Shown here: positions 9,974-18,364 of the stretch, piece after piece
Position numbering within the stretch: the stretch's first letter is position 1
Layout of the letters: each line of letters begins with the position of its first letter
DNA from: an uncultured Alphaproteobacteria bacterium
GTDB taxonomy: Bacteria > Pseudomonadota > Alphaproteobacteria > Rhodobacterales > Rhodobacteraceae
NCBI GenBank assembly: GCA_902573735.1
Contig: CACGLH010000002.1
Span: 231,662-295,661, forward strand
Direction of reading: 5' to 3'
DNA length: 64,000 nucleotides
Made by a program: the position numbers and the translations under genes
Notes under the pieces: generated by a model
What the model was told of the DNA's origin: nothing
The model's input: only the letters and a program-made list of their open reading frames with translations
The model's database searches: none

Positions 9974-11083
9974 ATGGCTGAAATACAAATAAACTCGTTA
10001 AATAAATCTTTTGGAAAATCTAGAGTTATTAAAGATGTATCACTTTGTATTAAGAGTCGTTCTTTTACTGTTATAGTAGGCCCAAGTGGCTGTGGGAAAT
10101 CAACCTTATTAAGAATGATAGCTGGTTTAGAAAAAATCGATTCAGGAGAGATAAAAATAGCTGGTAAGTCTGTTAACGATTTACCTCCTAAAGATCGAGA
10201 CATTGCAATGGTTTTTCAATCATATGCTTTATACCCGCATATGACTGTTTTTAATAATATGGCTTTTGGTTTGAAATTAGAAAAAAAATCTAAAATTGAA
10301 ATAAAAGAAAGAGTAAAAGAAGCTGCGAGAATTTTACAGATAGAAAGTTTATTAGATAGGAAGCCTAAGCAACTATCAGGGGGCCAGAAACAGCGTGTAG
10401 CAATTGGAAGGGCAATCACTAGAAACCCAAAAGTATTTCTTTTTGATGAACCTTTGTCTAATTTAGATGCTGCTTTGAGAGTTGCAACTAGAATAGAATT
10501 AGCCAATTTGCATGATTCAATGCCTGATGCAACGATGGTGTATGTAACTCATGACCAAGTTGAGGCTATGACTTTAGCTAATCAAATAATTGTACTTTCT
10601 GAAGGTCAAATTGAACAAATTGGTTCTCCTTTAGAATTATATGAAAAACCACAGAATTTATTTGTCGCAAAATTTATTGGCTCTCCAGCTATGAATATAA
10701 TTCCAATTGAAATCATTACAAAAGGTATAAATTCATTAGGTAAAATTGGTGAAAAGCTTAAAATAAACTTGGAAACCAATTTTAATTCTTCCGATATAGG
10801 CAGAGAGCTATATTTAGGTTTTCGCCCTGAAAATTTAATACTTTCAAAAAAAGATGAAAATTCATTTTCTGCAAGAGTATCTTTTGTTGAGTCATTGGGA
10901 GAATATGCATTAGTTTATGCCTCTGTCAAAGGATCATCTTCAGATCACGATATTATTGCAAAAGTCTTAGGCACTCCAAAGATAAGTAAAGGAGATCAAG
11001 TTTCTTTTCAAATTCAAAAAGGCAAATTGCATTTGTTTGATGAGGAAGGCAAGCGTTATGTAAATGGAAAAAAACAAATTTAA
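9974..11083 (+). CDS. aglK: Alpha-glucoside ABC transporter ATP-binding protein AglK
   Basis: 369 residues of MalK/UgpC type. The Walker A is GPSGCGKST (36-44), the signature LSGGQKQR, the Walker B with D-loop LFDEPLSNLDA, and the switch His is in YVTHDQ. A C-terminal TOBE/OB region (about 240-369) follows, as in sugar importers. It energises AglFG and is the last transporter gene of the operon. Confidence 0.93.
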   Translation: MAEIQINSLNKSFGKSRVIKDVSLCIKSRSFTVIVGPSGCGKSTLLRMIAGLEKIDSGEIKIAGKSVNDLPPKDRDIAMVFQSYALYPHMTVFNNMAFGLKLEKKSKIEIKERVKEAARILQIESLLDRKPKQLSGGQKQRVAIGRAITRNPKVFLFDEPLSNLDAALRVATRIELANLHDSMPDATMVYVTHDQVEAMTLANQIIVLSEGQIEQIGSPLELYEKPQNLFVAKFIGSPAMNIIPIEIITKGINSLGKIGEKLKINLETNFNSSDIGRELYLGFRPENLILSKKDENSFSARVSFVESLGEYALVYASVKGSSSDHDIIAKVLGTPKISKGDQVSFQIQKGKLHLFDEEGKRYVNGKKQI

Positions 11084-12182
11084 GGTAAGTAGCTGGAACG
11101 AATGGGATCCACTAAAACACGTTATAGTTGGTAAAGCAGATAATTGTCATATTCCTCCTCCAGAACCAGCTCTAGATGCAAAAGTTCCTGAAAATAGTGA
11201 TATGAAAGGTAAATGGGGTAAGAGACCTCAAGAGACCATTGATAAAGGAAATGAGTTATTAGATAACTTCTCAAAGATGCTAGAGGATCGTGGAATAAAA
11301 GTTGATAGACCGACTCCAGTTGACTTTTCATTACCAGTGAGCACTCCTGACTTTACCACAGGTAGTCAATTTGGCTGTATGCCACCTAGAGATGTTCTTT
11401 TGACTGTAGGCTCCGAAATTTTGGAAGCTACAATGTCTTACAGATGCAGATGGTTTGAATATTTATGTTATAGACCATTACTAAAAAAATATTGGGAAGA
11501 TGATCCTAATTTTAGGCATGAGTCTGCACCCAAGCCTAGGTTAACTGATGAAGATTATCACCCTGATTATTTATCAGAAAAAATTGGTGAGCAAAAAAGA
11601 TTAGAATGGGCGGCAGACAAATTTTTTGTAACTACAGAAGAAGAGCCATTATTTGATGCTGCTGATGTTTTACGTTTTGGAAAGGATTTAGTCGTACAAC
11701 ATGGATTTACTACAAATAAAAAAGGCATTGAATGGTTAAGAAGACATTATTCTGATCATAGGGTACATGCAGTTAATTTTCCAGGTGATCCTTATCCTAT
11801 TCATATAGACGCTACTTTTACTCCCATAAAACCAGGTCTAATTCTAAATAATCCAAAAAGACGTTTGCCAGATGATCAAAAAAAATTATTTGAAAAAAAT
11901 GATTGGGAAATTATAGATGCGGCACCTCCAGCTCATAATTCGCCACCAGCTCTTTGCTATTCATCTGTTTGGCTAAGTATGAATGTTTTAGTTTTAAATC
12001 CTAAAACAGTTTGTGTTGAAAAGTCTGAGGTTTATCAAGCTGAGCAGTTAGATAGTTTGGGTATGGAAGTAGTTGAAGTAGATTTAAGAGATGCATATGC
12101 TTTTGGAGGTGGGCTTCATTGTTGCACCGCTGATGTATATAGAGAGGGAAAATGTGAGGACTATTTCCCAAATCAAAATTAA
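11064..12182 (+). CDS. Glycine/inosamine amidinotransferase family protein
   Basis: 372 residues, the size of L-arginine:glycine amidinotransferase and its bacterial relatives. The N-terminal SSWNEWDPLKHVIVG is typical of the family. The catalytic His is in PIHIDATF and the nucleophile Cys in GGLHCCTADV at the C-terminus, so the guanidino-transfer triad looks intact. It would move an amidino group from arginine to an amine acceptor, giving for example guanidinoacetate. It starts 20 bases before the aglK stop, so it is probably co-transcribed with the sugar transporter, which is unexplained. The acceptor is unknown. Confidence 0.85.
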   Translation: MEKNKFKVSSWNEWDPLKHVIVGKADNCHIPPPEPALDAKVPENSDMKGKWGKRPQETIDKGNELLDNFSKMLEDRGIKVDRPTPVDFSLPVSTPDFTTGSQFGCMPPRDVLLTVGSEILEATMSYRCRWFEYLCYRPLLKKYWEDDPNFRHESAPKPRLTDEDYHPDYLSEKIGEQKRLEWAADKFFVTTEEEPLFDAADVLRFGKDLVVQHGFTTNKKGIEWLRRHYSDHRVHAVNFPGDPYPIHIDATFTPIKPGLILNNPKRRLPDDQKKLFEKNDWEIIDAAPPAHNSPPALCYSSVWLSMNVLVLNPKTVCVEKSEVYQAEQLDSLGMEVVEVDLRDAYAFGGGLHCCTADVYREGKCEDYFPNQN

Positions 12183-12206
12183 AAAATTACTAATCTGGTT
12201 TAAAAT

Positions 12207-13223
12207 CTAATCCCCATAAAATTCTTTAACAGCTTTTATAAAGCTATTTAAAACTTCGTCAGTGATGTTTAAATGCATCACTAATCTAGTCTCAGGGGAA
12301 GGCTTAGAAATAATAATCCCTTTATTTTTTAAAAAAGAAAATAAATCAGACCCTTTTTTTTCAATTGGTTCAAAAAAAACCATATTGGTAAAACTATGTA
12401 AATCTTTACCATTTTTTTTACAGTGATATGGGTTCAGAGCTTTAGCCAAAAAAGAGGCTCTTTCATGATCTTCCTTTAATCTTTTGATATTATTTTTGAC
12501 TGCATATAAACAAGCTGCTCCTAATACGCCAACTTGCCTTAAAGCACCTCCCAAAATCTTCCTTTGACGTCGAACTTTATGTTCCATATTTTCTGGAAAA
12601 CATAATATAGATCCTGCAGGAGCTCCTAAACCTTTTGAAAAACAAATTGATACACTATCAGCATATTGTGCAATATCTTTTGGTTCACATTTTTGATCTT
12701 CAATAGCATTAAATAATCTTGCTCCATCTAAGTGTATACTTAAATCCATTTCTTTGGCTTCAGCGTGATTTCTTTTTAAATTTTCTAAAGGTATTACTCG
12801 ACCTTGAGATGTATTCTCTAAACAAAGTAACTTCGAAATCGGATAATGAGGGTCATCGGGTTTTACAGCATTCTTGATAGTACCATCTTTAATTGAAAGA
12901 CCTTCTTCTACCTCTATAGTGCTAATAGCTATACCACCGAGTACAGATGCACCCGCAGCCTCATCTAATGCCGTATGGTAGACATTTCCAACAATCATTT
13001 CTTCACCTCTACCACAATGAGACAAAATTGCTGATAAATTACTCTGAGTTCCACTTGTCATAAAAACAGCTCGATCTTTACCCAAGAGTTCTGAGAACTC
13101 TTTTTCCAATTTATTAATGGTAGGGTCTTCTCCATAAACATCATCTCCAACTTCTGCTTCATACATGGCTTGGAGCATTTCTTTTGAAGGTTTAGTTACA
13201 GTATCACTTCTTAAATCAATCAT
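12207..13223 (-). CDS. ltaE: Low-specificity L-threonine aldolase
   Basis: 338 residues of fold-type I PLP enzyme. The start MIDLRSDTVTKPS and the PLP lysine in CFSKGLGAPAGS are family hallmarks. HLDGARLFNA holds the aspartate that contacts the pyridine nitrogen. It splits L-threonine or allo-threonine to glycine and acetaldehyde. It converges with the amidinotransferase gene upstream on the plus strand; glycine as a shared metabolite is a possible but unproven link. Confidence 0.92.
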   Translation of the reverse strand: MIDLRSDTVTKPSKEMLQAMYEAEVGDDVYGEDPTINKLEKEFSELLGKDRAVFMTSGTQSNLSAILSHCGRGEEMIVGNVYHTALDEAAGASVLGGIAISTIEVEEGLSIKDGTIKNAVKPDDPHYPISKLLCLENTSQGRVIPLENLKRNHAEAKEMDLSIHLDGARLFNAIEDQKCEPKDIAQYADSVSICFSKGLGAPAGSILCFPENMEHKVRRQRKILGGALRQVGVLGAACLYAVKNNIKRLKEDHERASFLAKALNPYHCKKNGKDLHSFTNMVFFEPIEKKGSDLFSFLKNKGIIISKPSPETRLVMHLNITDEVLNSFIKAVKEFYGD

Positions 13224-13309
13224 TCGAAATTAAAAAATTTGACAGTTTAATATGTAATAAAGATTATAATTAGATTAGATGGTTTGCAACTAAAGAAAAG
13301 GAAGTTTTA

Positions 13310-13612
13310 ATGTCAGATGAAAAACCAGCTTACATATTGGTAGATGTAAAAATTAAGAATGATGAAAATTATGATAAATATAAAAAATTAGCTAAACCTC
13401 TTGTTGAAAAATTTGGGGGAGAATATTTAACCAGAGGCGGACATATGGAAGTTATTTTAGATGAATTATGGTCTCCAACTAGACTGGTATTAGTTAAGTT
13501 TCCTAATTTAAAAAAAGCAAAGGAATGGCTTAATAGTTCAGAATATGCAGAAGTGGCAAAAATAAGGCTTGAAAATTCTGTAGGCACTTTCGTTTTATTA
13601 GAAGGTTTTTAA
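13310..13612 (+). CDS. DUF1330 family protein
   Basis: 100 residues matching the DUF1330 dimeric alpha/beta-barrel shape: YILVDVKIKNDENYDKYKKLA at the start, an EYLTRGG segment near residue 38, and a C-terminal AKEWLNSSEYAEVAKIR helix. A good ribosome site (AAAGGAAG) precedes ATG 13310. The biochemical role of the family is unknown. It converges with the MerR gene, overlapping its stop by four bases. Confidence 0.8.
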   Translation: MSDEKPAYILVDVKIKNDENYDKYKKLAKPLVEKFGGEYLTRGGHMEVILDELWSPTRLVLVKFPNLKKAKEWLNSSEYAEVAKIRLENSVGTFVLLEGF

Positions 13613-14016
13613 TATTTATTTTGATTTTCTTTATTAGCTAAAAATCCAATTATAGGACACTCAGGTCTTTGATCTCCATTACAACTTTTTGCTACTCTTG
13701 AAAGTTCATTTTTTAAGGAATGTAATTCGGACAATTTTTGTTCAATTTCATTTATTTTTTTTAAGGTTATTTTTTTTACTTCACTACTTGATCTGGTCCT
13801 ATTTTCGTAAAGGCTCAAAAGTTCTCTACATTCTTCAATTGAAAAATTAAATTTTCTGGCTTTTCCTACAAATAATAGCTTTTCAATATCTTGGGGTGTA
13901 AAAATTCTGTAATTAGAATTCTCATTAGTTTTAGGATTAATTAAACCGATGTCAGAATAAAATCTGACAGTTTTTACAGATAAATTTGATTTTTTTGCGG
14001 CTTCACCAATATTCAT
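13609..14016 (-). CDS. CueR/HmrR-type copper-responsive MerR regulator
   Basis: 135 residues from ATG 14016. That start has a ribosome site (GTGGAG, 6-base spacing) and gives the canonical MerR beginning MNIGEAAKKSNLS; the longer frame from 14040 would run into the operator. The helix-turn-helix is followed by a dimerisation coiled coil (about residues 75-110) and the metal loop CNGDQRPEC, a C-X7-C spacing as in CueR, which binds Cu(I). It sits divergently to the DUF4396 gene across a MerR-type promoter, which it probably activates when copper is high. Confidence 0.87.
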   Translation of the reverse strand: MNIGEAAKKSNLSVKTVRFYSDIGLINPKTNENSNYRIFTPQDIEKLLFVGKARKFNFSIEECRELLSLYENRTRSSSEVKKITLKKINEIEQKLSELHSLKNELSRVAKSCNGDQRPECPIIGFLANKENQNKY

Positions 14017-14028
14017 TTTTAACTCCAC

Positions 14029-14059
14029 TTGACTCTCCATTATATGGAGACCTTATGTC
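14029..14059 (+). promoter_or_regulatory. MerR-type promoter and operator with 19-bp spacer
   Basis: A -35 TTGACT (14029-14034) and a -10 TATGTC (14054-14059) are separated by 19 bp, the over-long spacer that MerR proteins untwist. Inside the spacer lies a perfect inverted repeat TCTCCAT-TAT-ATGGAGA (14034-14050). The promoter points to the DUF4396 gene 22 bases downstream and lies next to the CueR-type regulator gene. Confidence 0.82.
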
Positions 14060-14080
14060 ATAGATATAGGAACAAAATTT

Positions 14081-14527
14081 ATGTCTACAACAGTTTTAAA
14101 ATCTAGAATATCTTGGACTTGTAAACATACCTGGAAAAGAGCTTCTTATAATACATCTTGGTGTTTATTAGGTTGCGCTATTGGTGATCTGGGAACGATT
14201 GCTTTTTTTCAATATACGGGCATTCCATGGCCGCCATTATTAATTTTCTCACTGGCGATCATAAATGGAATAATCACATCTATCATTTTAGAAACTATCA
14301 TTCTATCACGTCAAATGCCTTTTTCTGATGCCTTAAAGACGAGCTTAGGTATGTCCCTTATATCAATGATTAGTATGGAAATAAGTATGAACCTTGTAGA
14401 TTATATTTTAGTAGGGGAAGCTAAACTGGTGTTTTGGGTTGTCCCTATAATGCTTCTAGCTGGATTTATAACTCCACTCCCTTATAATTATTGGAGGCTA
14501 AAGGCATTGGGAAAGTCTTGTCATTAA
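14081..14527 (+). CDS. DUF4396 membrane protein under MerR control
   Basis: 148 residues with about four membrane segments. Features recalled from DUF4396 proteins are a Cys/His-rich N-terminus (CKHTW near residue 14), CLLGCAIGD near 28-36, SMEISMNLVDY near 107-117, and the end PYNYWRLKALGKSCH. Cys and His at both ends suggest metal contact. A CueR-type regulator with an ideal operator drives it, so a role in copper handling at the inner membrane is inferred. A decayed copy of the C-terminal part lies at 42319-42429. Confidence 0.8.
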   Translation: MSTTVLKSRISWTCKHTWKRASYNTSWCLLGCAIGDLGTIAFFQYTGIPWPPLLIFSLAIINGIITSIILETIILSRQMPFSDALKTSLGMSLISMISMEISMNLVDYILVGEAKLVFWVVPIMLLAGFITPLPYNYWRLKALGKSCH

Positions 14528-14533
14528 GTTAAT

Positions 14534-15679
14534 CTAACCAATAATTTTATTCCCTCTAAGCCAGCTTTGCTTTAAAATTGGCCTATTTTTATATAAACAG
14601 AATCTTAATAAATCAGCTCTTTTTCCAATTTCCAACACACCTCTATCTTTCAATCCCATTGCTTTTGCAGGATTAGAAGTAACTGTAGCAATACCATAAC
14701 ACATATCTTCGGAAATGATTCCTAATTTTATAGCGCCTAATAATAGGGAAGACGGCATATAATCTGAGGATAAAATAGATAAAGTTTTTTCTTCAACTAA
14801 ATCAATAGCGGAAAGATTTCCAGAATGTGATTTTCCCCTTAAAAGATTCGGAGCTCCCATAATAACCTTTAAACCATTTTTATTAGAAGCTTTTGCAGCC
14901 TCTAATGTGGTTGGAAACTCTGCTAATTTAATTCCCATTTTTTTTGAACTCAAGACATCATTTAAGGTAGTATCATCATGACTAGCTAGAACAGTATTTA
15001 AGTATTTAGAACGCTCTAAAATTTTTTGTTTGTGTATCTTACCATTTTTCTCTTGTAGTTGATAGAGCAGATTGAAATGTTCATTAATTTCATTCTTAGA
15101 CATTGAATATTTACCTTTCAAATATTCTGCCATTTTACTAATGTCTCTAAATTGTCTTTGTCCAGGAGTATGGTCCATCATACTTAAAATACCTATTCTA
15201 TCTTCCTTTGAAAATTCATCTAATTCTTCAATTAATGTTTCAGAGCATATTTCAGCTCTTAAATGTATAAAGTGACATACTCTTAAAAAATCAAATTTTA
15301 GCATTTCAAGAAAAAGCTTTACTATTTTTTTTGCATATTTTGGGTAGCTTTTTTTTGTTTCAGAAATTATTGATCCGACCCTTAATGCGTCATAAACAGT
15401 AGTTATACCTACACTTGCAAGTTCTGAATCATGAGATAGAAGTGCAGCATCTAATGGCCAAGTGACACCAGGTCTTGGCTCCATGTGCCTCTCTAAATTG
15501 TCAGTATGTAATTCTATAAGCCCTGGACATACAAAGTCACCATTACAATCAATAGATTTTTTTGAAGTTTGAGTTCCTTTATCTATAGCTGTTATTATGC
15601 CATTATTAAATTTTATGGAACCTTTAAATTGTTCTTTTTCAAAAACTAATTTGGCATTTGATAAAACATGTTCAGACAT
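14534..15679 (-). CDS. phnM: PhnM, ribose-1-methylphosphonate 5-triphosphate diphosphatase
   Basis: 381 residues of amidohydrolase fold. CPGLIELHTDNLERHMEPRPGV near residues 50-70 is the PhnM metal-binding start, and DHTPGQRQF near 168-176 and ASHDDTT near 233-239 hold further ligands. It removes pyrophosphate from the triphosphate made by PhnGHIL. It is the final gene of the C-P lyase operon here, separated from phnN by the oppositely oriented DUF1045 gene. Confidence 0.95.
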   Translation of the reverse strand: MSEHVLSNAKLVFEKEQFKGSIKFNNGIITAIDKGTQTSKKSIDCNGDFVCPGLIELHTDNLERHMEPRPGVTWPLDAALLSHDSELASVGITTVYDALRVGSIISETKKSYPKYAKKIVKLFLEMLKFDFLRVCHFIHLRAEICSETLIEELDEFSKEDRIGILSMMDHTPGQRQFRDISKMAEYLKGKYSMSKNEINEHFNLLYQLQEKNGKIHKQKILERSKYLNTVLASHDDTTLNDVLSSKKMGIKLAEFPTTLEAAKASNKNGLKVIMGAPNLLRGKSHSGNLSAIDLVEEKTLSILSSDYMPSSLLLGAIKLGIISEDMCYGIATVTSNPAKAMGLKDRGVLEIGKRADLLRFCLYKNRPILKQSWLRGNKIIG

Positions 15680-15722
15680 TTATCATAATCCTATTAAAAT
15701 TAAAATATCTTAGAAAAGAATT

Positions 15723-16388
15723 ATGAAATTTAAAAGGTATGCAATTTACTATATTCCAGAAATGGATACTGAGTTTTATAAATCTGGAACTAAATGGTTG
15801 GGTTGGGATGTTTTTACGGGAAAGAAAATAGTAAATAACAAAGATCATATTACTAAAAATGCTCGGCGTTATGGGTTTCATGGTACTTTGTACCCCCCAT
15901 TTGAGTTGAAGTCTAAAATAAACTTTAATGATTTTGAAAAATCTGTTGATCAATTTGCTAAAAATAAAAAAGCATTTGATATGGGAAAAGGTAAAATTAC
16001 AAATCTGGATCAATTTATTGCAATTTGTTTTAATGAGTCCGAAAAAAAATTGAAATTTTTTGCGGCAGATTGTATCAAGTTCTTTCACAAATATCGAAAA
16101 TATCCTTCTCAAAATGAGCTTGAAAAAAGAAGGAAAATTGGTCTTACAAAAAGGCAAGAAAAAAATCTTGTAGAGTGGGGATATCCTTATGTAATGGAAG
16201 AATTTAAATTTCACATGACATTGACAGGACATTTGCAAGATAATGAAAAAAAACTTATAGAGAGTAAATTGAAAAAAATATTTATATCCTCTTTTAATAA
16301 TCCAATTAAATTCAACTCCATTTGTTTGTTGGGTGAAGATGCCGATAATTTTTTCCATTTTATTAATCGCTTTTACTTATCAGATTAA
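15723..16388 (+). CDS. DUF1045 phosphonate-operon protein (2H phosphoesterase type)
   Basis: 221 residues. Two histidine motifs, GFHGTLYPPF near residues 55-64 and FHMTLTGHL near 164-172, fit the H-x-T pair of the 2H phosphoesterase superfamily. The protein matches the DUF1045 family that accompanies C-P lyase operons in alphaproteobacteria. It lies between phnM and phnN but on the opposite strand, and its end overlaps the phnN stop by 26 bases. No phnP is present, so it may open the ribose cyclic phosphate that PhnJ leaves; this is inference. Confidence 0.85.
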   Translation: MKFKRYAIYYIPEMDTEFYKSGTKWLGWDVFTGKKIVNNKDHITKNARRYGFHGTLYPPFELKSKINFNDFEKSVDQFAKNKKAFDMGKGKITNLDQFIAICFNESEKKLKFFAADCIKFFHKYRKYPSQNELEKRRKIGLTKRQEKNLVEWGYPYVMEEFKFHMTLTGHLQDNEKKLIESKLKKIFISSFNNPIKFNSICLLGEDADNFFHFINRFYLSD

Positions 16389-16917
16389 TCTTTTCAATAA
16401 ATTCTTTCAAAACCAATGAGATTAGTTTGTTGTTATTTATTACGATCGCATCTTTATTAATTTGAAAATTTTGTCTATTAAGTCTCAATTTTATTTGATC
16501 TAGGGACTCTCGTCCTCTTAATAGAAGCCTTTTTTCCAAAATTTTCTTATCTGCATGAATATGTATAATTTTTAATTCCGAAAATTTTCTTTTAATTAAA
16601 GGTATTGCTTCTCTAGAACCATTAAAAATTACAATATTTCCTTCATTCATTTTTTGATCTACAGAGATTGGAATTCCATAATGTATTTCATGGGCTTCCC
16701 AGAATAAAGAAAATTCACCTCTTTTTTTTTTATCTCTGAATTCTTCTAAACTAACTGAAATAAAATCTTCATTTTCTTTCTCATTTTCTAATCTTGTAAT
16801 AATCCTTTTTGGAAAATAAAAGGGAAGAATTTTTCTTGCATTTTTTATTAAAGTATCTTTTCCAACACCTGACGGTCCTACAACAGTAATTATTTTTCCT
16901 TTAAGTTTCTTTTGCAT
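16363..16917 (-). CDS. phnN: PhnN, ribose 1,5-bisphosphate phosphokinase
   Basis: 184 residues resembling guanylate kinase. The P-loop GPSGVGKDTL (about residues 14-23) with Asp after Lys is typical of PhnN. It makes PRPP from ribose 1,5-bisphosphate, the last step that returns the C-P lyase sugar to metabolism. One base separates it from phnL. Confidence 0.92.
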   Translation of the reverse strand: MQKKLKGKIITVVGPSGVGKDTLIKNARKILPFYFPKRIITRLENEKENEDFISVSLEEFRDKKKRGEFSLFWEAHEIHYGIPISVDQKMNEGNIVIFNGSREAIPLIKRKFSELKIIHIHADKKILEKRLLLRGRESLDQIKLRLNRQNFQINKDAIVINNNKLISLVLKEFIEKINLISKSD

Positions 16918-16918
16918 T

Positions 16919-17587
16919 TTATTTCATCAAGCTTACGTCAATCTCGCGATCACAGATTTCTTTTCTTATTTCTTGATCGTGGAAAATTCCTAATATTGCT
17001 GTATTCTTTTTCTTTGTTTTTTTTATAAGTGATAAAACAACGTCTCTATTTTTATTATCTAGGCTTGCAGTTGGTTCGTCTAAAAGTAGTACTGGATAAT
17101 CAAATATAAATCCTCTTGCTATATTTACTCTTTGTTGTTCCCCTCCTGAAAAAGTTGAAGGAGATAATTCCCAAAGATTTTGGCTTATATTTAATTCTTT
17201 CAACATTTTTTTAACTTTAATTATACCTTTTTTGTATCCTATTTTATTAAGTAACAGAGGCTCTAAGACAGTATCGATTGTCTTAACCCTTGGTATTACC
17301 CTTAAAAATTGAGAGACATAACCTATTTTAGATCTTCTAAGTTCAATAGTTTTTCTTGGGGTTTTAAATGATAATATTTCTCCATCTATAGAAATTTGAC
17401 CAGAATTATATAGATAATTACCATAAATCATTCTAATTAAGGTTGATTTTCCCGATCCTGAGCTTCCAGTAAGTGCAACACATTCACCTTTTTTTATTTC
17501 TAGATTGCAGTTTTTTATTACATTTATTTTTGAACCTCCTTGATGGTGCAGACGAAATTCCTTTGATACATTTTTAATCACTATCAT
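16919..17587 (-). CDS. phnL: PhnL, ABC-type ATPase of C-P lyase
   Basis: 222 residues with Walker A GSSGSGKST (near 40-48), signature FSGGEQQR and Walker B VLLLDEPTASLD. As in other C-P lyases it is needed for coupling the phosphonate to ATP rather than for transport; no membrane domain is linked to it. It sits directly between phnK and phnN. Confidence 0.94.
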   Translation of the reverse strand: MIVIKNVSKEFRLHHQGGSKINVIKNCNLEIKKGECVALTGSSGSGKSTLIRMIYGNYLYNSGQISIDGEILSFKTPRKTIELRRSKIGYVSQFLRVIPRVKTIDTVLEPLLLNKIGYKKGIIKVKKMLKELNISQNLWELSPSTFSGGEQQRVNIARGFIFDYPVLLLDEPTASLDNKNRDVVLSLIKKTKKKNTAILGIFHDQEIRKEICDREIDVSLMK

Positions 17588-17588
17588 T

Positions 17589-18359
17589 TTAAAACTGCAA
17601 AACTGACGAAACTAATAGTTGGGTGTATTCATGTTGAGGATCATCAAGCACCTGATCTGTGAGACCTGTTTCAACAACTTCACCAGATTTCATGACAATT
17701 AAACGATCTGCAAGAAGCCTAACTACACCTAAATCATGAGTTACAATTATAACTGATAAATTTAACCCTATAACAATTTTTCTTAATAAATCCAATAGTT
17801 TAGCCTGAACCGAAACATCAAGACCTCCTGTTGGTTCATCCATAAAAATTAATCTAGGTTCTGTAATTAAATTTCTAGCTATTTGTAATCTTTGCTGCAT
17901 TCCACCAGAAAAAGTTGTTGGATTATCATCTATCCTCTCTGTGCTAATTTCAACCTTACTTAACCAATTTAGAGCTTTTGATCTCAAAGAAGAATAATTT
18001 CTTTGTCCCAATGCCATTAATCTTTCAGTAATATTCCCACCAGCAGAAATGTCCATCCGGAGTCCATCTCTAGGATTTTGGTGAACAAAAGCCCAATCTG
18101 TTCTTGAAAGATATCTTCTTCTTACCTCAGTAATTTCCGTAAGCTCTTCTTTCACATCAGTTCTAGATTTAAATTTAATTGAACCCTTATCTACTTTTAA
18201 TCTTCCAGCCAGACAAGATAACAGAGTGGATTTTCCAGAACCACTTTCTCCAACAACTCCTATAACTTCACCTTCGTGTAAATCGAAACTTATATCATTA
18301 CATCCTATTTGATGGCCGTAGGTTTTTGTTAAAGATTTGACAGATAAAATATTATTCAT
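17589..18359 (-). CDS. phnK: PhnK, ABC-type ATPase of C-P lyase
   Basis: 256 residues, close to OppF/DppF-like ATPases. The Walker A is GESGSGKST (near 35-43), the signature FSGGMQQR and the Walker B LIFMDEPTGGLDVS. The PhnK hallmark FVHQNPRDGLRM is present near residue 95. It binds the PhnGHIJ core in known systems. It is five bases from phnJ. Confidence 0.95.
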   Translation of the reverse strand: MNNILSVKSLTKTYGHQIGCNDISFDLHEGEVIGVVGESGSGKSTLLSCLAGRLKVDKGSIKFKSRTDVKEELTEITEVRRRYLSRTDWAFVHQNPRDGLRMDISAGGNITERLMALGQRNYSSLRSKALNWLSKVEISTERIDDNPTTFSGGMQQRLQIARNLITEPRLIFMDEPTGGLDVSVQAKLLDLLRKIVIGLNLSVIIVTHDLGVVRLLADRLIVMKSGEVVETGLTDQVLDDPQHEYTQLLVSSVLQF

Positions 18360-18364
18360 TTTAT

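Noticed and set aside
15672..16358. A 228-codon minus-strand frame opposite the DUF1045 gene
   Set aside because: Its product is a Phe/Ile/Lys-rich string without domains, as expected for the antisense of an AT-rich gene; the plus-strand DUF1045 reading has clear family motifs.
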